Shown here piece by piece: positions 45,549 through 56,917 of a DNA stretch of 64,000 nucleotides. Below the pieces are notes generated by a model, which did no database searches, was not told the origin of the DNA, and worked only from the letters and a program-made list of their open reading frames with translations. The stretch's first letter is position 1, and every line of letters starts with the position of its first letter. Location: contig PYSS01000065.1 in NCBI GenBank assembly GCA_003049465.1, positions 131,230-195,229 on the forward strand, given 5' to 3'. The stretch comes from Magnaporthiopsis rhizophila. Taxonomy: Eukaryota > Ascomycota > Sordariomycetes > Magnaporthales > Magnaporthaceae. Made by a program: the position numbers and the translations under genes.

Positions 45549-46605
45549 TCAAATCACTTGGGCGGTGTTTTTCTTTCGTTGTCGCATTTGTCTCAGCGGT
45601 TGGCGCGTCATGGCTTGGTAATCGGCCCACGGCGGGCGTAGCACAACATACCAATACGGTTTACGCTTAACTGGACGTTGAGTTTGAGAGGCACTTTCTC
45701 CGGTCGTCTGGCCCTACCGGCCGTTTAACGGCTCGGGAACGCGGGAGACTTCCGCCACATGTTCGAGAAGAAGTCTAATGAGCTCGCCACGAGCCAGTAG
45801 ACAGGCCCACCCCTTTACCTGCAGTGTTTCCGTTTATTTGTCAAACACAGACTAGCCACCACTTCTACAGTCATGGATATGATATGGGATACCGCGGTGT
45901 CTCCAACCTCGTTTTCTATCCATCAACCAATAAGCCAACCTTTCAAGGCACTCCGGTCACTCTCTACCAGGTGCGAGGTGAAGTCAACCCTCAGTACAAT
46001 GTCTCCATCCCTGGGCCGCTTGATCCGAGATGCTTGCACAGGCCTGTGCTAAAGGCTAAACCGGAAACCTACTGTGGAAAGCTGCGGCACGTTCAAACGC
46101 CGCACATTGAGGAACAGCCATGGCTTCGTCAGTTGCCAACTTTCTGTCCAGAGGCCTTCAAGATACATTGGGACGATAGCGGGCGCTACTGGAATTAGCC
46201 TCTGGAACTCTGAGTCTCTTGAATGTTGGGGAGGGCGTTTGCCAAAAGTATTTCCGCACGTTTCTTCGGGAGGGAAGGGGCCGTTGTATAAAGGGGGTCT
46301 CTTCCGAGGTGGAAATTCCTCAGAGGCTCGGTTTCCCCTGGCCCAGTACACATCACAAACGAGCTACGAGCAGTCCATTCTGTCTGTCACGCAAGCGGTC
46401 GCTGAGCCACTCACCCTCCGAGCATGACAGGGACGACTACCTCTACTCTATTCTACCTTACATTCTCTACTTGACGAAGAACCAGAAAGCCATACCAAGC
46501 ACAATCTTCTACTATCCATTCTTTGCCCTTGACTGGCTATTATCTTGTGTTGTGGGAATTACACCTCCATACACATATTCACCACACACATTCCCTGGCG
46601 ACGAA
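45549..46605. other. Intergenic region
   Basis: No gene supported. The frames here are short and of mixed composition. The upstream reading of the next coding region (from about 46219) is not thought to be translated, because it has no coding bias before 46606. Confidence 0.35.
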
Positions 46606-47230
46606 ATGTGTCCCAATACCAGAATACCTCCTGCCCCGGCCGCCTTGGGCCGTAGGAATAACAGCAAGACCAAGGCCGAAAGGAACCCCAGGGCCGCCCA
46701 GCGGTCCAAGGTTGGCAAGAAGCCCAAGGCCGCCAAAAAGTCCAACCTGTCGGTCAAGACCAAGATCAACCCCGCCATGATCCAGGAGCAGACCGGCATC
46801 GAGATGCCGGACACCCCGGCCCGCAGCCAGCTCCGCCAAGACATGTGCACCTTCTACTGGGGGAGGAGGTGCGCGACATGCTGGTCGAGGCCCTCATGGA
46901 CAACAGCACCCGCCACCACCAAGCCGGGGACGGCGTCATCGCGGAGCGCTGGCGCACGGGACCGACGCCATCGGCGAGAACCACACCTTCCGCCTCGGCG
47001 GGGCTCATTCTGCGTCCCAGCCAGCGAGTACAAACCATCCTGTCCGAATCCCACGACATGAAACATCATTAGGGAGAACGAAAGATGAGTCACGACATCA
47101 CCGCGAGGTTCAACCTCCCGGATTGCAGAGCCGAGATCAAAAAAAATACGCCGAGCACCTCAGGCGCAGGCGGCGGCGGCGCAGGGCCGAGTACCTCGCC
47201 CGGCGCCGCGACGGGTCGGCCAGGTCTTGA
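46606..47230 (+). pseudogene. Probable broken or frameshifted coding region, unknown family
   Basis: Coding-like, GC3-rich sequence moves through three frames. Frame A starts at the ATG at 46606 and encodes a Lys-rich segment (AAQRSKVGKKPKAAKKSN) ending near DMCTFYW. At a G run near 46857 the sense passes to frame B (EEVRDMLVEALMDNS, HHQAGDGVIAERWR). Near 46958 it passes to frame C (TDAIGENHTFRLGGAHSASQ), which runs to a stop at 47228-47230 through an Arg-rich tail. No intron with good sites explains both shifts. I recognise no family. The alternatives are a relic gene with two single-base indels, assembly errors, or chance. A possible intron (GTACAA to TTGCAG, about 47028-47126) would change the tail. 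Confidence 0.4.
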
Positions 47231-48090
47231 GAAGGTCTCCCTTGGAGTTGTCATCGTCACCTCCAGGCCGCTCTTCTCAGCAACAATCCACAACCTGATT
47301 TGCACAACCTCAATTTTTATCAATCTGGCTTTGAGGATATCCCTGTACGGACAAGCTTCTTGTACGCCATTAGTATTCCTTCTGCTCTATACTCTATCCT
47401 TTCTTGTACTACATTTTAGCGATCCTTTTTCCTTGGAGGGTGTTATTGGTTAAGAATGTCGGAATGACATGGAAACCTATACCCCGCGACCCTCATCTTT
47501 TGGACACTCAACCGCGTTTTGCTCGCATTTACCTATATCTCTACCTCCTCTCGACTGAGATCGGTCTTACTGTATCCCGCGACGGCTGGGTCATGAATGT
47601 ATCATGGCGCAATACCATGCTGGAAAGTCGGATCACAAACACTTGGCTACAGCAGCCTAGATGAAGCCAGTCAATATACACTTGCACCGTCTCTATAGAT
47701 ATCTACGTCTATCATGCTCCATTATAAAATCATCATCATTCCAAAACGATGGCCCGCTTTTCCGAGCCCCATATGCGAAGAAGCGCAGTCAAGCAGCTCG
47801 CATCCCCGCCGCGCCCACAGCCAAGGGACGCCTCCTGCTGCCCAGGAAAGGTGGCTGTCACCCCCCGCTTGCTTCTAGATGCGGCACCAGGGCTCCAGTC
47901 CCTTACGCATCCCCTCCTTAGGGCTGCAAAGGATAGCCCTCCGACTCTCTGCTGTTGGACCTGTTGGCTGACGGTAACTGAGATCAGGATCACCCTACCC
48001 TCACTTCCCCCACCTTATCCTTACTTCACCTTACCCTCACTTCGTTCCCCGAGGTACCACTGCTTGCTGGCTCCCAGACCATCCCCGATA

Positions 48091-48112
48091 GCCCGGCACT
48101 TCAATGCCGGGC
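48091..48112. repeat. Inverted repeat, 8-bp stem
   Basis: GCCCGGCA and TGCCGGGC flank a six-base loop (CTTCAA). It is a perfect stem but short. Function unknown. Confidence 0.8.
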
Positions 48113-50245
48113 ACGATATCGCTGGAATCATCAATCGCCGAGAGACAATCCCCGATCCCGCCTGTGGCACGCTCCCTCCAGAGGTACAACCCCTAAGTGG
48201 CACTAGCATGTGTACAAGATTAGCATCATGCAAATACCGTCATCTCAGCGAGCAAGCGATGGCCCCGGAATTTCCACTGCAGCTCAAAGTCATAAAGTTT
48301 CCGGTTCCATCATCATGCAGCCAGGAGGAGTCTTCACATGCCGGGCCAACAGGTACCAGAACATACGATACCTTGGCGGCTGGAACCTTCTCCCCAACTA
48401 ACCCAACGCACAGAACCACAACAAAGGAACTTTACCCTCCCATGTTCGACTCTTCCGGGCGTCAGCTTGCTCTCCAACCTTCCGGCTCAGAGAGAAATTA
48501 CTTGAACATGCAGGCCTCAGCGATGCTCACGCTCCTTGCTTTACGACCACTTCCGTCTCGGTTCGTTTCCCTCATCGGCCACTGCAGAGATTTGCGGCTT
48601 CGTCACGGTGGGCCCCAAGACAAATAAGACTCACGCTGGGCGCCCCGTTTTTCCGGCGTTTCCTAGCGAAGGCACCATCTCGACCACCGCCGTCAGAATC
48701 AGGCTCGGGCTGGCCTGGCTGGGAAAGCTTAAAGGCCGTCAGATTTGCGGCTGACGGGGCAGGATCCGTCAAATAGCCTCGCTTCAAAGGAATACCGTTG
48801 GACGAACGCGGTTAGTGTCTGCCCACCCTGCAGCCGCTGAGAAGGGCTTTTGAGCCCAACGCTCCTTACGACCAGACCTTGGTGGTCTGAGATTGCGAGC
48901 ATTTTTGTATCTAGGCACCCGAAGAATATGAAGATGCGTAGTGAGCTATTGCACTTGATGTTTTGTCTATCACTCATTTCCACTTCCCTTATAGGGGAGA
49001 ACCCTCGCAAATCTCCAACGTTATTCTTTACAGTCTATTCGTGCAGAGAGCCAACGTGCACGGTCCGTGAAGGGCGTTGTTCACCGTAGACTTTTACTTT
49101 GTAGCTTGGATGAAAGGATCCACCACACGCGAGAAAAAGGGCTCGGGGACCCGAGGATGCCGTTTCCAACAGAGCGATCGGAACGGTTTGGTGAAGAGAC
49201 GGGCAAAATTCAGCTGAGCGCTCAGGCGCCCTCCCGCGGTGACAAAGCATACTGAACCCGAATGCGTGCAGACCAAGAGGCGGGCATCCAATGCTTGCCG
49301 AGCCACGTTGCAACCGCACAGCCGCAGCAGCACAGGACGGAGGACCCTCAGCCGGCGGTGCGGCATGGAGGTATGTAGACAAACAGAATAAAATATTAAT
49401 GGGCAGGAAAACCAAAGCATGACACCCTTTTCCCGGCCCCGTGACGTGATGGCAGCCTAGCGGAAGGCCGGCAAAGGGTCCGGGTCGTAGTCCCCTTATT
49501 CTCATTCCCCACCGGCGCAGCTCACGAGGACCCCTCTTTTCATGGTAGGCTCCTCTCTCCGTCCCGCTCCATCGCCAAAATGGATCCATCCTGTCAGCCC
49601 CAGCCCGCTTCCCGCTCCGCCCCTCGGCCCCGCATCCAAGGAAACACTGGGGGGGCTGCGGTACTGTGTGAGACCACGTCGGAGGCCGGCGGGCTCCCCC
49701 CCGGGTGGCCGTTCCGGAAGGGGATTGGGATTTCCTGCCGGGAACATGGGGCGATACGGTTAGGAGAGGGCTAGCAGGTATTGGATTGGAAAAGCGATTG
49801 TTGTTCAATATGTGTAGATACTGGGGAAAACACTCTGGTTGCAAAAAGTCGAGGTATGGCTGAAACAACTGTTGGCTATGTTGGTTTGCGAGGGGCGTAT
49901 TTCTAGCCTGGGGCTGGCCGAGTTGCCATTCATGGATCCGCCTGTCAATAGAAACGTCTCACCACCAAGTAAATCCAAATCCCGATGCCCTGATCCCTGA
50001 TGATCAATCAGCGCATGTAAACACCCACACACACACCAAGCAAAAAAAGGTCGTAGTGCGGCCTAGAACGCTCGACGCTGATCACCACCCCCATCCTCTA
50101 TCACCCACCCTGCCCGCCTGCCGTCAGCCCACCACTCCGCCCGCGCAGCCTGCCCCTGTTTTACCAGCGGCTAGCGCGCGGGACAGGCCGCGAATCAGCG
50201 TGGGCGACGAGACAAAAAAGGGCAGGTCTCTCTTATCACTCAACG

Positions 50246-50269
50246 TTTTTTTTTTTTTTTTTTTTTTTT
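50246..50269. repeat. Poly(T) tract
   Basis: A run of 24 T in non-coding DNA. Confidence 0.95.
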
Positions 50270-51958
50270 CGTCCGCGTAGCTGCATGCATCACGAGGACG
50301 CGATTGCGCCGCGCTCGTACCTAACATTGACCCAATTATCAAGTCGTCACATCACGCCTTCTCTTTTTGCCGTGCAGCATGGCGCCACCACCACCACCAC
50401 CGCCACCCAAACTCCGTGCGACTGGTTCAGGTGTCGAGAGAAGACGGGTCCCTGAGACTACCTGAACTAGTTGTACCTATCACCAGTTTGACCCGTGACC
50501 CGTGTGACACAACACACACATACCAGGTACTTTATCGGATGGACAGATCATCAAAGTATGCCGTTTCGTCCCATTCGTATACATGGACGCAAACGGTGCA
50601 AAAAAGAAACCTGTTCATGTTCCCTTTATCTCGACATTCTTAGCAATCTACTCTTTACGACATTGTCCCGTGGGGCAAAAAGGGAGGGAGGGTAGGGAAG
50701 AAGGCAAGTCAGGAGGGCGTATCAAAACAGGCAATTTCCGATCCCCTTCCGACGGAAATAAGGAGATAAGACAACAAAAAGTGAACCTTATCCCCGTGTA
50801 GCCAAGTAAAGTGTTAGTATTTGGTAAACCAAAAAAGAGCAAGAAACAAAGGAAGACCGCGCTCACTGTAAAGCAAATAAAAAAAAAAAAAAGGAAGTTA
50901 ATACGAGGGAATGACTGTAGTAAACACACCAGAATAAAAAACAGAAACAACCTCAAAACAAAACACCATGCTTCCCGGGTACCTAGCTAGTATGACATGT
51001 CGTGTCCCAGAAACACCAAACGGAAAGAATTGCGGGAGAATCACCGAGCGCGGGTTGCATTGTGGTGGTGGCAGAGAAAAAAGCCAGGCCGCGTTCGCAG
51101 ACCCCCAAACATGTGGAATGAACAAGGGCATCACCGTCCGTCCATCTGTCCCCAACCGGGTCCGCTTGTATATCGTGCAATTCCTCCAATGCAGAGCAGT
51201 ATAAAAAAGGAGAGAGAAAAAAAAAGGACAAGAATGAAAAGAGAACATGCTTAAAAAACCCCCCCGCTGTGCAAAACCCAAACGTTAGTTACCCTTTCAC
51301 CCGGCTGATAAGTAAAACCCTCCCGTTGCGCATCATGCTTAAAAAGCCAAACCCAACCATGCGAGAACTCCCAAAGATGAAAATAGAGGCGCCCTTGCCG
51401 CATAAGGTCCCCATGTTCATATCTTTTCTTTTCTCTTCCGCTCTTCCACGATTTTTTTTTTAATTTTGTCGCTTTTTCTTTGTAGTTTTCCTTCCTTGGT
51501 TTGTCGTTGTGGCCAAAAAAAAAGTAAATGATGTCATAGGCGGGCAGGCGCAACCGCGTGCTTTGCGCAAGAGCCCCAATCCTGCCTTCTCGAGGTTTTG
51601 TTTTGCGTGTCCGTTTTCCCTTCCGTTCCAGCAATGATGATGGTGAGGATGATTATAGTCGTCCGGGTGCGCAAAAAGCAAAGATACCACATGTCTTCAG
51701 TCTCCTCGCTCTCTGGCAAAACACATCCTGCCCCGCGGCAGAGTCGCCGACTGACCGAGGAGGTGTTGGTGGCACGAAATCCCACCCGGTACCTCAAATG
51801 GCTCAGTCTCAGTCGCCACAGATCTCCAGAAACCTGGGTATCTTGGTGGAGACACGAAAGCGCTTGCCGGCCGAAGATCTGCGTTCGCGTGCGTTACCGA
51901 GACACGTGTTGGCTGTGAGTTTGTGCGGCGCCCCAGAGCACGCACAGATTGTCCCCTG

Positions 51959-51983
51959 AAAAAAAAAAAAAAAAAAAAAAAAA
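51959..51983. repeat. Poly(A) tract
   Basis: A run of 25 A in non-coding DNA, about 660 bases downstream of the Whi3-type gene's stop codon. Confidence 0.95.
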
Positions 51984-52641
51984 CGACCAAGAGATGTGCG
52001 CCATGCCAGTGACACCGTGGAATTGTTGTGCTTGTCGAAATGAACAAAACGCCTGTCAATGGGGAACACGCAAAATATCAAAGGCCGGTAGATATGATGA
52101 TAGGTGCAAAAGGAAAGTAAAAACGAAAAACAATGATAAACCAGGGGAGACCAAAGTTCACCCCTCGACCCTGCCGGAACTCCATCCCGAAAACGAAACA
52201 TCGCCAATGGGGGGAATCATGTTATGAGCCGTATCGTGCTTCGCCGTTGCTGCAAGGTGTGAACCAAAAAATGGTGAAAAACAAGACAGTAGAAGGAAAA
52301 TGCAAAAGCAAACCACATATGGCAAAGACAGGAGGATGAATGCAACCCTGGCCGGCTGGTGTGGAGGGTGGGTGACCGCGGGTACCATGCAATGCCGAAT
52401 GCATGTAAGAACACTAAGCCGAGCGCGTGAGTAACGGCAAGGACGCTGGGCAAGGGTGAGACAAAACAAGACAGGAAGGAAGATACAAGCCGAGCTCGCC
52501 ATCGACCGAATCGAATACGGTGTGACGCGAGACTGAGCGTGCCGCTTGTGCCGACATGTAGATAACAGCGCTGGGCCCAAGGCTACGATATGGTAGTGAT
52601 TGAGAAACCAGCCAAATCGACACGGCCGAGCAAGCGGCAAC

Positions 52642-54507
52642 TTATCGTCCCATCATGAAGGACGGGAAGCCGTTTCCGCCACCGTTGGCGGCCACCGGGG
52701 CCGGCCCACCGGCAGTCATGGTGCTGCCGTACACGGGAGTGTTCCACGGGTTAGTAGGCGGCGCAAACGCCGAGGTGGCGCCGTTGCTCGTCGCCGACGT
52801 CGAGGGCGTGTAGGCTGAGCGGTGGCTGCTCATGCCGCCCAGTCCCGGGGGCGCCGAGAGTCCCGGTGGAGGCCCGCTGAAGCCGCCGCCAGGACCAGCC
52901 ATGAGGCCGTTCATGGAAGACAGCTGGCTCGTGCCGTTGGCGCCCGGGGTCGGGTTCTGGCCCGAGCGCACGCCGAGCGGGTTCTTGGAGAAGCTCAAGC
53001 GGATTCCACCCTTGACGCTGTTGTGCAGCATGTGACCGTACAGGTCGTGCAGCGCCTTGGTAGCAAACGAGACGTCCTCAAACTCGACAAAGCACATGGG
53101 TCCGTTCTGCTTGGTGCGAAAGCACAGGCGCTTGTATCCCCTCTGCTTGGAGAAGGTCGCTTTGAGCTCCTCCTCGGAGGTGTCGATCGGTAGGTTCCCG
53201 ACGTAGAGCGTATTGCAGGGCGGGTTCTGGTCCGCCGGGTTGACGGGCGGGAAGTTGGAGCGCGGGAATCCAGGATGCGCCGACATGTATCCAGGATGCG
53301 GCGTCGTGCCCGTCATCGGAGACATGGCGCTGCTCGCTGCGGGGTGCGCCGACATGGGTCCCATGGGCGAGGGGCCGTACGACACCATGGAGTGGCCGTT
53401 GGTGTTGAGCGACAGTCCAGCCAAGCGCGAGATGGGCGGGATCTGAGGCTGGGTGGCACGGCGCGACTGGGAACCCATAGCGCCGTTCTCGGCGTATGCG
53501 ACGGGGTCCTTGAGCAGCTCGCCCGTCTCATCGTCATCGGCGGCGTCCTTGATCAGGGTCTTGCCGGAGACGCGCGTGCGATCTGTCAGGTGGTTGCCAA
53601 TCGGCGACTGCGGCGAGAATATGCTCTGGAAGCTAGTCTCGGGTGCGGACAGGTCGCTTGCGTACGATGGGTTCATGGGCGGCGACATGGCCTCGATAGA
53701 CGAAAAGGCGCCGCCGTTGAAGCGCGGCGTGTGGCGCGACGAGGTGCCCGACGAGGTGGTGGACGAGGCCGTGGACGCGGGTGCGCCGGCCTCTGCGCCG
53801 GCCGCGTACCTCCTGCCGTTGGTCTGTGGTGGGCTGCCGCCAACAATCTCGACAATCATCTCGGCGTCGTTGGAGATGTTGGGCTTGCCGTCCAGCATCT
53901 TCTTAGCCTCCTGCGCGCCGGCGAAGGACTTGAACTTGACGATGGCGCATCGGAAGCCGGCGTCCTCGGACTGCTCGGCGGGCAGGACCTGGACGTCGAC
54001 GAGGTCCTTGGAGAATACGAGCATCAGGCGCATCGACTCCTCCGAGGTGTTGAGCGGGAGCCGCCTGATGAGGAGCGAGGTGGTGGTGGTCATGGCGGCG
54101 GCGAGGCCGAAGGGCGCGCCAACGGCGAGCGACGGATCGCGATCGAAGGGGTTGTGCATCGTCGTGGTGGCGGACAGGGGCGCAAAGGCGGATTGGGTCG
54201 TCACGCTCGCCCTGAAGGAGGGCGGCTGCGGGAGGAAGGGCGAGGCGGCCATCGCATTCTTTGGCGCGCTGGCGATGGAAGGAGGGTTTGCGCGCAAAGA
54301 CTTGGTGCCTGGCGGGTACGCGAGCGACGATGGTGTTACTGTTGCTAATGCTGCTGCTGCTGTTGCTGCTGTTGATGCTGCTGCCGGCGCGGATGACGAC
54401 GACGAGGGCGGTGGTGGCGCAGGGCCAGGGGAGAGGACGGCGGCCGAAGACGCGGTCGTGGCAGTCCTGAGATCTGGGATCATGCCCGGAGGTGGATTGA
54501 AGTGCAT
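52642..54507 (-). CDS. whi3: Whi3-type RNA-binding protein with two RRM domains
   Basis: Single-exon protein of 621 residues from the ATG at 54507 (MHFNPPPGMIPD). The frame stays open a little further upstream but without another ATG. The N-terminal 140 residues are Ser/Ala/Pro-rich. An atypical RRM lies at about 140-225 (TSLLIRRLPLNTSEESMRLML, CAIVKFKSFAGAQEAKKML, AEMIVEIV). A long Ser/Pro/Gly-rich linker follows with a SHPxF-like region. A canonical RRM lies at about 425-510: RNP2 NTLYVGNLPI and RNP1-like PMCFVEFEDVSFA. The C-terminus is Gly/Pro/Ala-rich. In yeast, Whi3 binds cyclin and other mRNAs, regulates cell size and forms condensates. In filamentous fungi, relatives affect nuclear division and growth. 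The role is inferred from domain order and motif identity. Confidence 0.88.
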   Translation of the reverse strand: MHFNPPPGMIPDLRTATTASSAAVLSPGPAPPPPSSSSSAPAAASTAATAAAALATVTPSSLAYPPGTKSLRANPPSIASAPKNAMAASPFLPQPPSFRASVTTQSAFAPLSATTTMHNPFDRDPSLAVGAPFGLAAAMTTTTSLLIRRLPLNTSEESMRLMLVFSKDLVDVQVLPAEQSEDAGFRCAIVKFKSFAGAQEAKKMLDGKPNISNDAEMIVEIVGGSPPQTNGRRYAAGAEAGAPASTASSTTSSGTSSRHTPRFNGGAFSSIEAMSPPMNPSYASDLSAPETSFQSIFSPQSPIGNHLTDRTRVSGKTLIKDAADDDETGELLKDPVAYAENGAMGSQSRRATQPQIPPISRLAGLSLNTNGHSMVSYGPSPMGPMSAHPAASSAMSPMTGTTPHPGYMSAHPGFPRSNFPPVNPADQNPPCNTLYVGNLPIDTSEEELKATFSKQRGYKRLCFRTKQNGPMCFVEFEDVSFATKALHDLYGHMLHNSVKGGIRLSFSKNPLGVRSGQNPTPGANGTSQLSSMNGLMAGPGGGFSGPPPGLSAPPGLGGMSSHRSAYTPSTSATSNGATSAFAPPTNPWNTPVYGSTMTAGGPAPVAANGGGNGFPSFMMGR

Positions 54508-54809
54508 GCAGTCGTGTTTTATTGTTTGGTCGCTGTTGCGCAAGGCGATGGGCTGTGATAGGAGGGGAGGAAAGCGATGACGATCACGCCTGCCAGGTTT
54601 GGTGGTCTGGACAAGAGAAAGTACCCGAACCCCAGTATTCGGGGGCAGGTGCCAGTACCCAAGTCAAGGTGGGCGAACGGGACGAAAGTGGAGAGATGGG
54701 GTCGAGGGTAGCGGCCGCGCGCGCGAATGCGATGCGGCGTCTTTGACTCGGCCAAGACTAAAGGTCTAGACACAATGGTCGGCAGCGTGACAAGAGCTGG
54801 AGTGGGCTT

Positions 54810-54810
<1 letters not shown>

Positions 54811-54841
<31 letters not shown>
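54811..54841. repeat. Poly(T) tract upstream of the Whi3-type gene
   Basis: A run of 31 T on the + strand, so poly(A) in the sense strand of the gene that starts about 300 bases away. It could lie in the 5' UTR or promoter, where A runs exclude nucleosomes. Confidence 0.9.
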
Positions 54842-56882
54842 CTCCTGTGCGGCTCTCCCTCCACGGGGTTCGGCGCGCGGGTTTTCCCAGACACGACCAA
54901 GGCGACGCGGACAAGCAAATGCAGGTGTGCGGCCGAGGGTGCGGAAAATTACTCTGTATGGAAATAGAGAGCGGATGGGGGAGAGGAAAATAAAAAGTAA
55001 AAGGAAGTGACGGATGCAAAATGATTTAAAGCAATACCACCAAAATTCAAAGCGTTGAGTGGGCGGGAAGAAATGGGAGTTGGGGTGGGAGGAGGGGGGG
55101 GAGAATGGATCGCCTTGGGTTATGTGTGGAAAGATGGCGGTTTGTCGCAGGTTTTGGGTGACGAGATGGATGGGTTGAGATCAGGCAGGCATGGGCGGGC
55201 AGACAGAGCCGGGCCAGGGAGCGAGGATGTGGTGTTTCTGGTGTTTCGTCGCCTCCCAGCGGAGTCAAGCCGTGGAATGGGGAAGCGAATGGGGAGGTGG
55301 GCTCCAGTTTCTGGGGCTCCAGTCTCGAGTCTCGCTAGCACGAGGTACCAAGCTACCCAAGGTACCGAGCAGAGGCAGGGGCGGGGCGGCATGTACCTCG
55401 CTGCTGCAGCGGGAGTTGATCAGTCGTCGGGGCTAGGGGCCTGTCGGCAGGGCGCCGGGCAATGTCACAATTGTCAAGGACAGGCACATTGGTCGATAAC
55501 GCCGTGGTGTGGGTGCGGGTGTGATGTGTGGGTGGGTGGTCTTGGTTGTGGTTGCTGCGTGCGCGAGCGGGAGCGTCAGGACATTGGGTCCCCGTCGGCA
55601 CCGCCAGGGACGGTACCAGAAACCGTTCGGTACATGGCGAGCCGGTCTGCGCAGGTAGCGCCGTATCGAGTCTACGTTTACGTGACCACACGGCCCGTCC
55701 AGGGCGAGTACTTTGCGCCAGGTACCAGCACCCGTCGCAAATCGGCCTCACAACAGCCGGAAAGCCTATTCGCAACCCGTCTTTGGAAACAGCTCGCAGA
55801 GCGCGCTGCACCGCAATCGCAACACGGAACACCAAAGACGCGACCATGCCAAGCGAGGGGGGTGCTGAATTGGTCGTTAAGCCGTGCCGCGGGCCTGCAG
55901 CGAGCGCATCAACGAGATAGGAGGCCCGGAACGCATCTCACTGCTTCTGATTTGGGGACAACTGAAGCCCGATGAGAAGCGGGGGCACGCAGCGCACACG
56001 TCCAAGCCCTCCCTGAGCCAGCAGGTGGTCGACGGCGCCTCTAAATTCCTCGTGGCAAAAATCTAAATTTCCCTTTGGGGTGGAACTGCCAGATGACAAA
56101 CAAAAGATGGTGGTTTTGGTGTTGGTGGTGGGTGATCCACCAGGCAAACGATGACTCTGGGACGGACCCGGGGCCAGGCATCCCTGCACCACCCACCTGC
56201 GCCCTCGAACTCAACTTTTAAAAAATACGGTGCCACTGCAAGAGATGCGCCGCGCCGCGGATGATGCAGTCGATTACCCGCACATACAAGCGATGCTCGG
56301 CTGGTAGGCACCTACCTACTTACCTCGCACCTCGGCAGGTTTTTACGGCGACGTGGTGCGCGACAAACCTGGTAGCGGGCGTTTGGGCCAAGCCCCAAAG
56401 GTCTAGACTTTCAGTTGGGGGGGAAAAAAAGGAGCAGATCGATAGAGACGGGTGCAAAGAGCGGGGGGTGCCCCATCCAAGCAATCCAAAGAGCAAACAA
56501 CGTGCGCTGCACTGCCTCTTTAGCTCCCTCTCCTTCCCTCATTCGAACGGCGACCCGCAGAAAAGAAGAGGGCACGCAACCGCACGATCCGCAAGGAGTC
56601 TTCTGGCTACTTTTGCATACATGCGCCGCCCAGACCAGGGCCCAGGGGTTGGCTGCCTATCCGGCAGGGCTGCGTGGTGGGAGGGAGAGGCCGTGCTCAC
56701 TCTCCTGATGGGATTGGGCTGGCGTGCGCAGGATTGAGAGGTGCCCCACTCACATGGCTCCATGTGGGATTCTTTTTGTTTGCTCGACGCCCCACCTCAA
56801 CTGGGTGCTTTTTTTTTCCCCCAGCCAGCGAAAAGGTCTTGTTTTTTTATCAGCCAACCAGAGGCTCGCCCTGCAGTGATGT

Positions 56883-56917
56883 CTGCCTGCCCTGTCTGCC
56901 TGCCCTGTCTGCCTGCG
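56883..56917. repeat. Short tandem repeat, 13-base unit
   Basis: Unit CTGCCTGCCCTGT, about 2.7 copies, in non-coding DNA. Confidence 0.85.

Larger units (their letters stand above)
47231..52641. other. Five-kb region without a supported gene
   Basis: The frame at 47749-48627 is 292 codons long but has no domain and a composition unlike the neighbouring genes. A perfect 8-bp inverted repeat lies at 48091-48112. There is a T run at 50246-50269 and an A run at 51959-51983. The right end is the 3' region of the Whi3-type gene. Confidence 0.4.

Noticed and set aside
47100..47120. GGTTCAACC resembling a tRNA B box
   Set aside because: It is a small palindrome inside the frameshifted coding region and no cloverleaf can be built around it.
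47749..48627. A 292-codon plus-strand frame
   Set aside because: No domain was seen, and its composition changes along its length and differs from the real genes.
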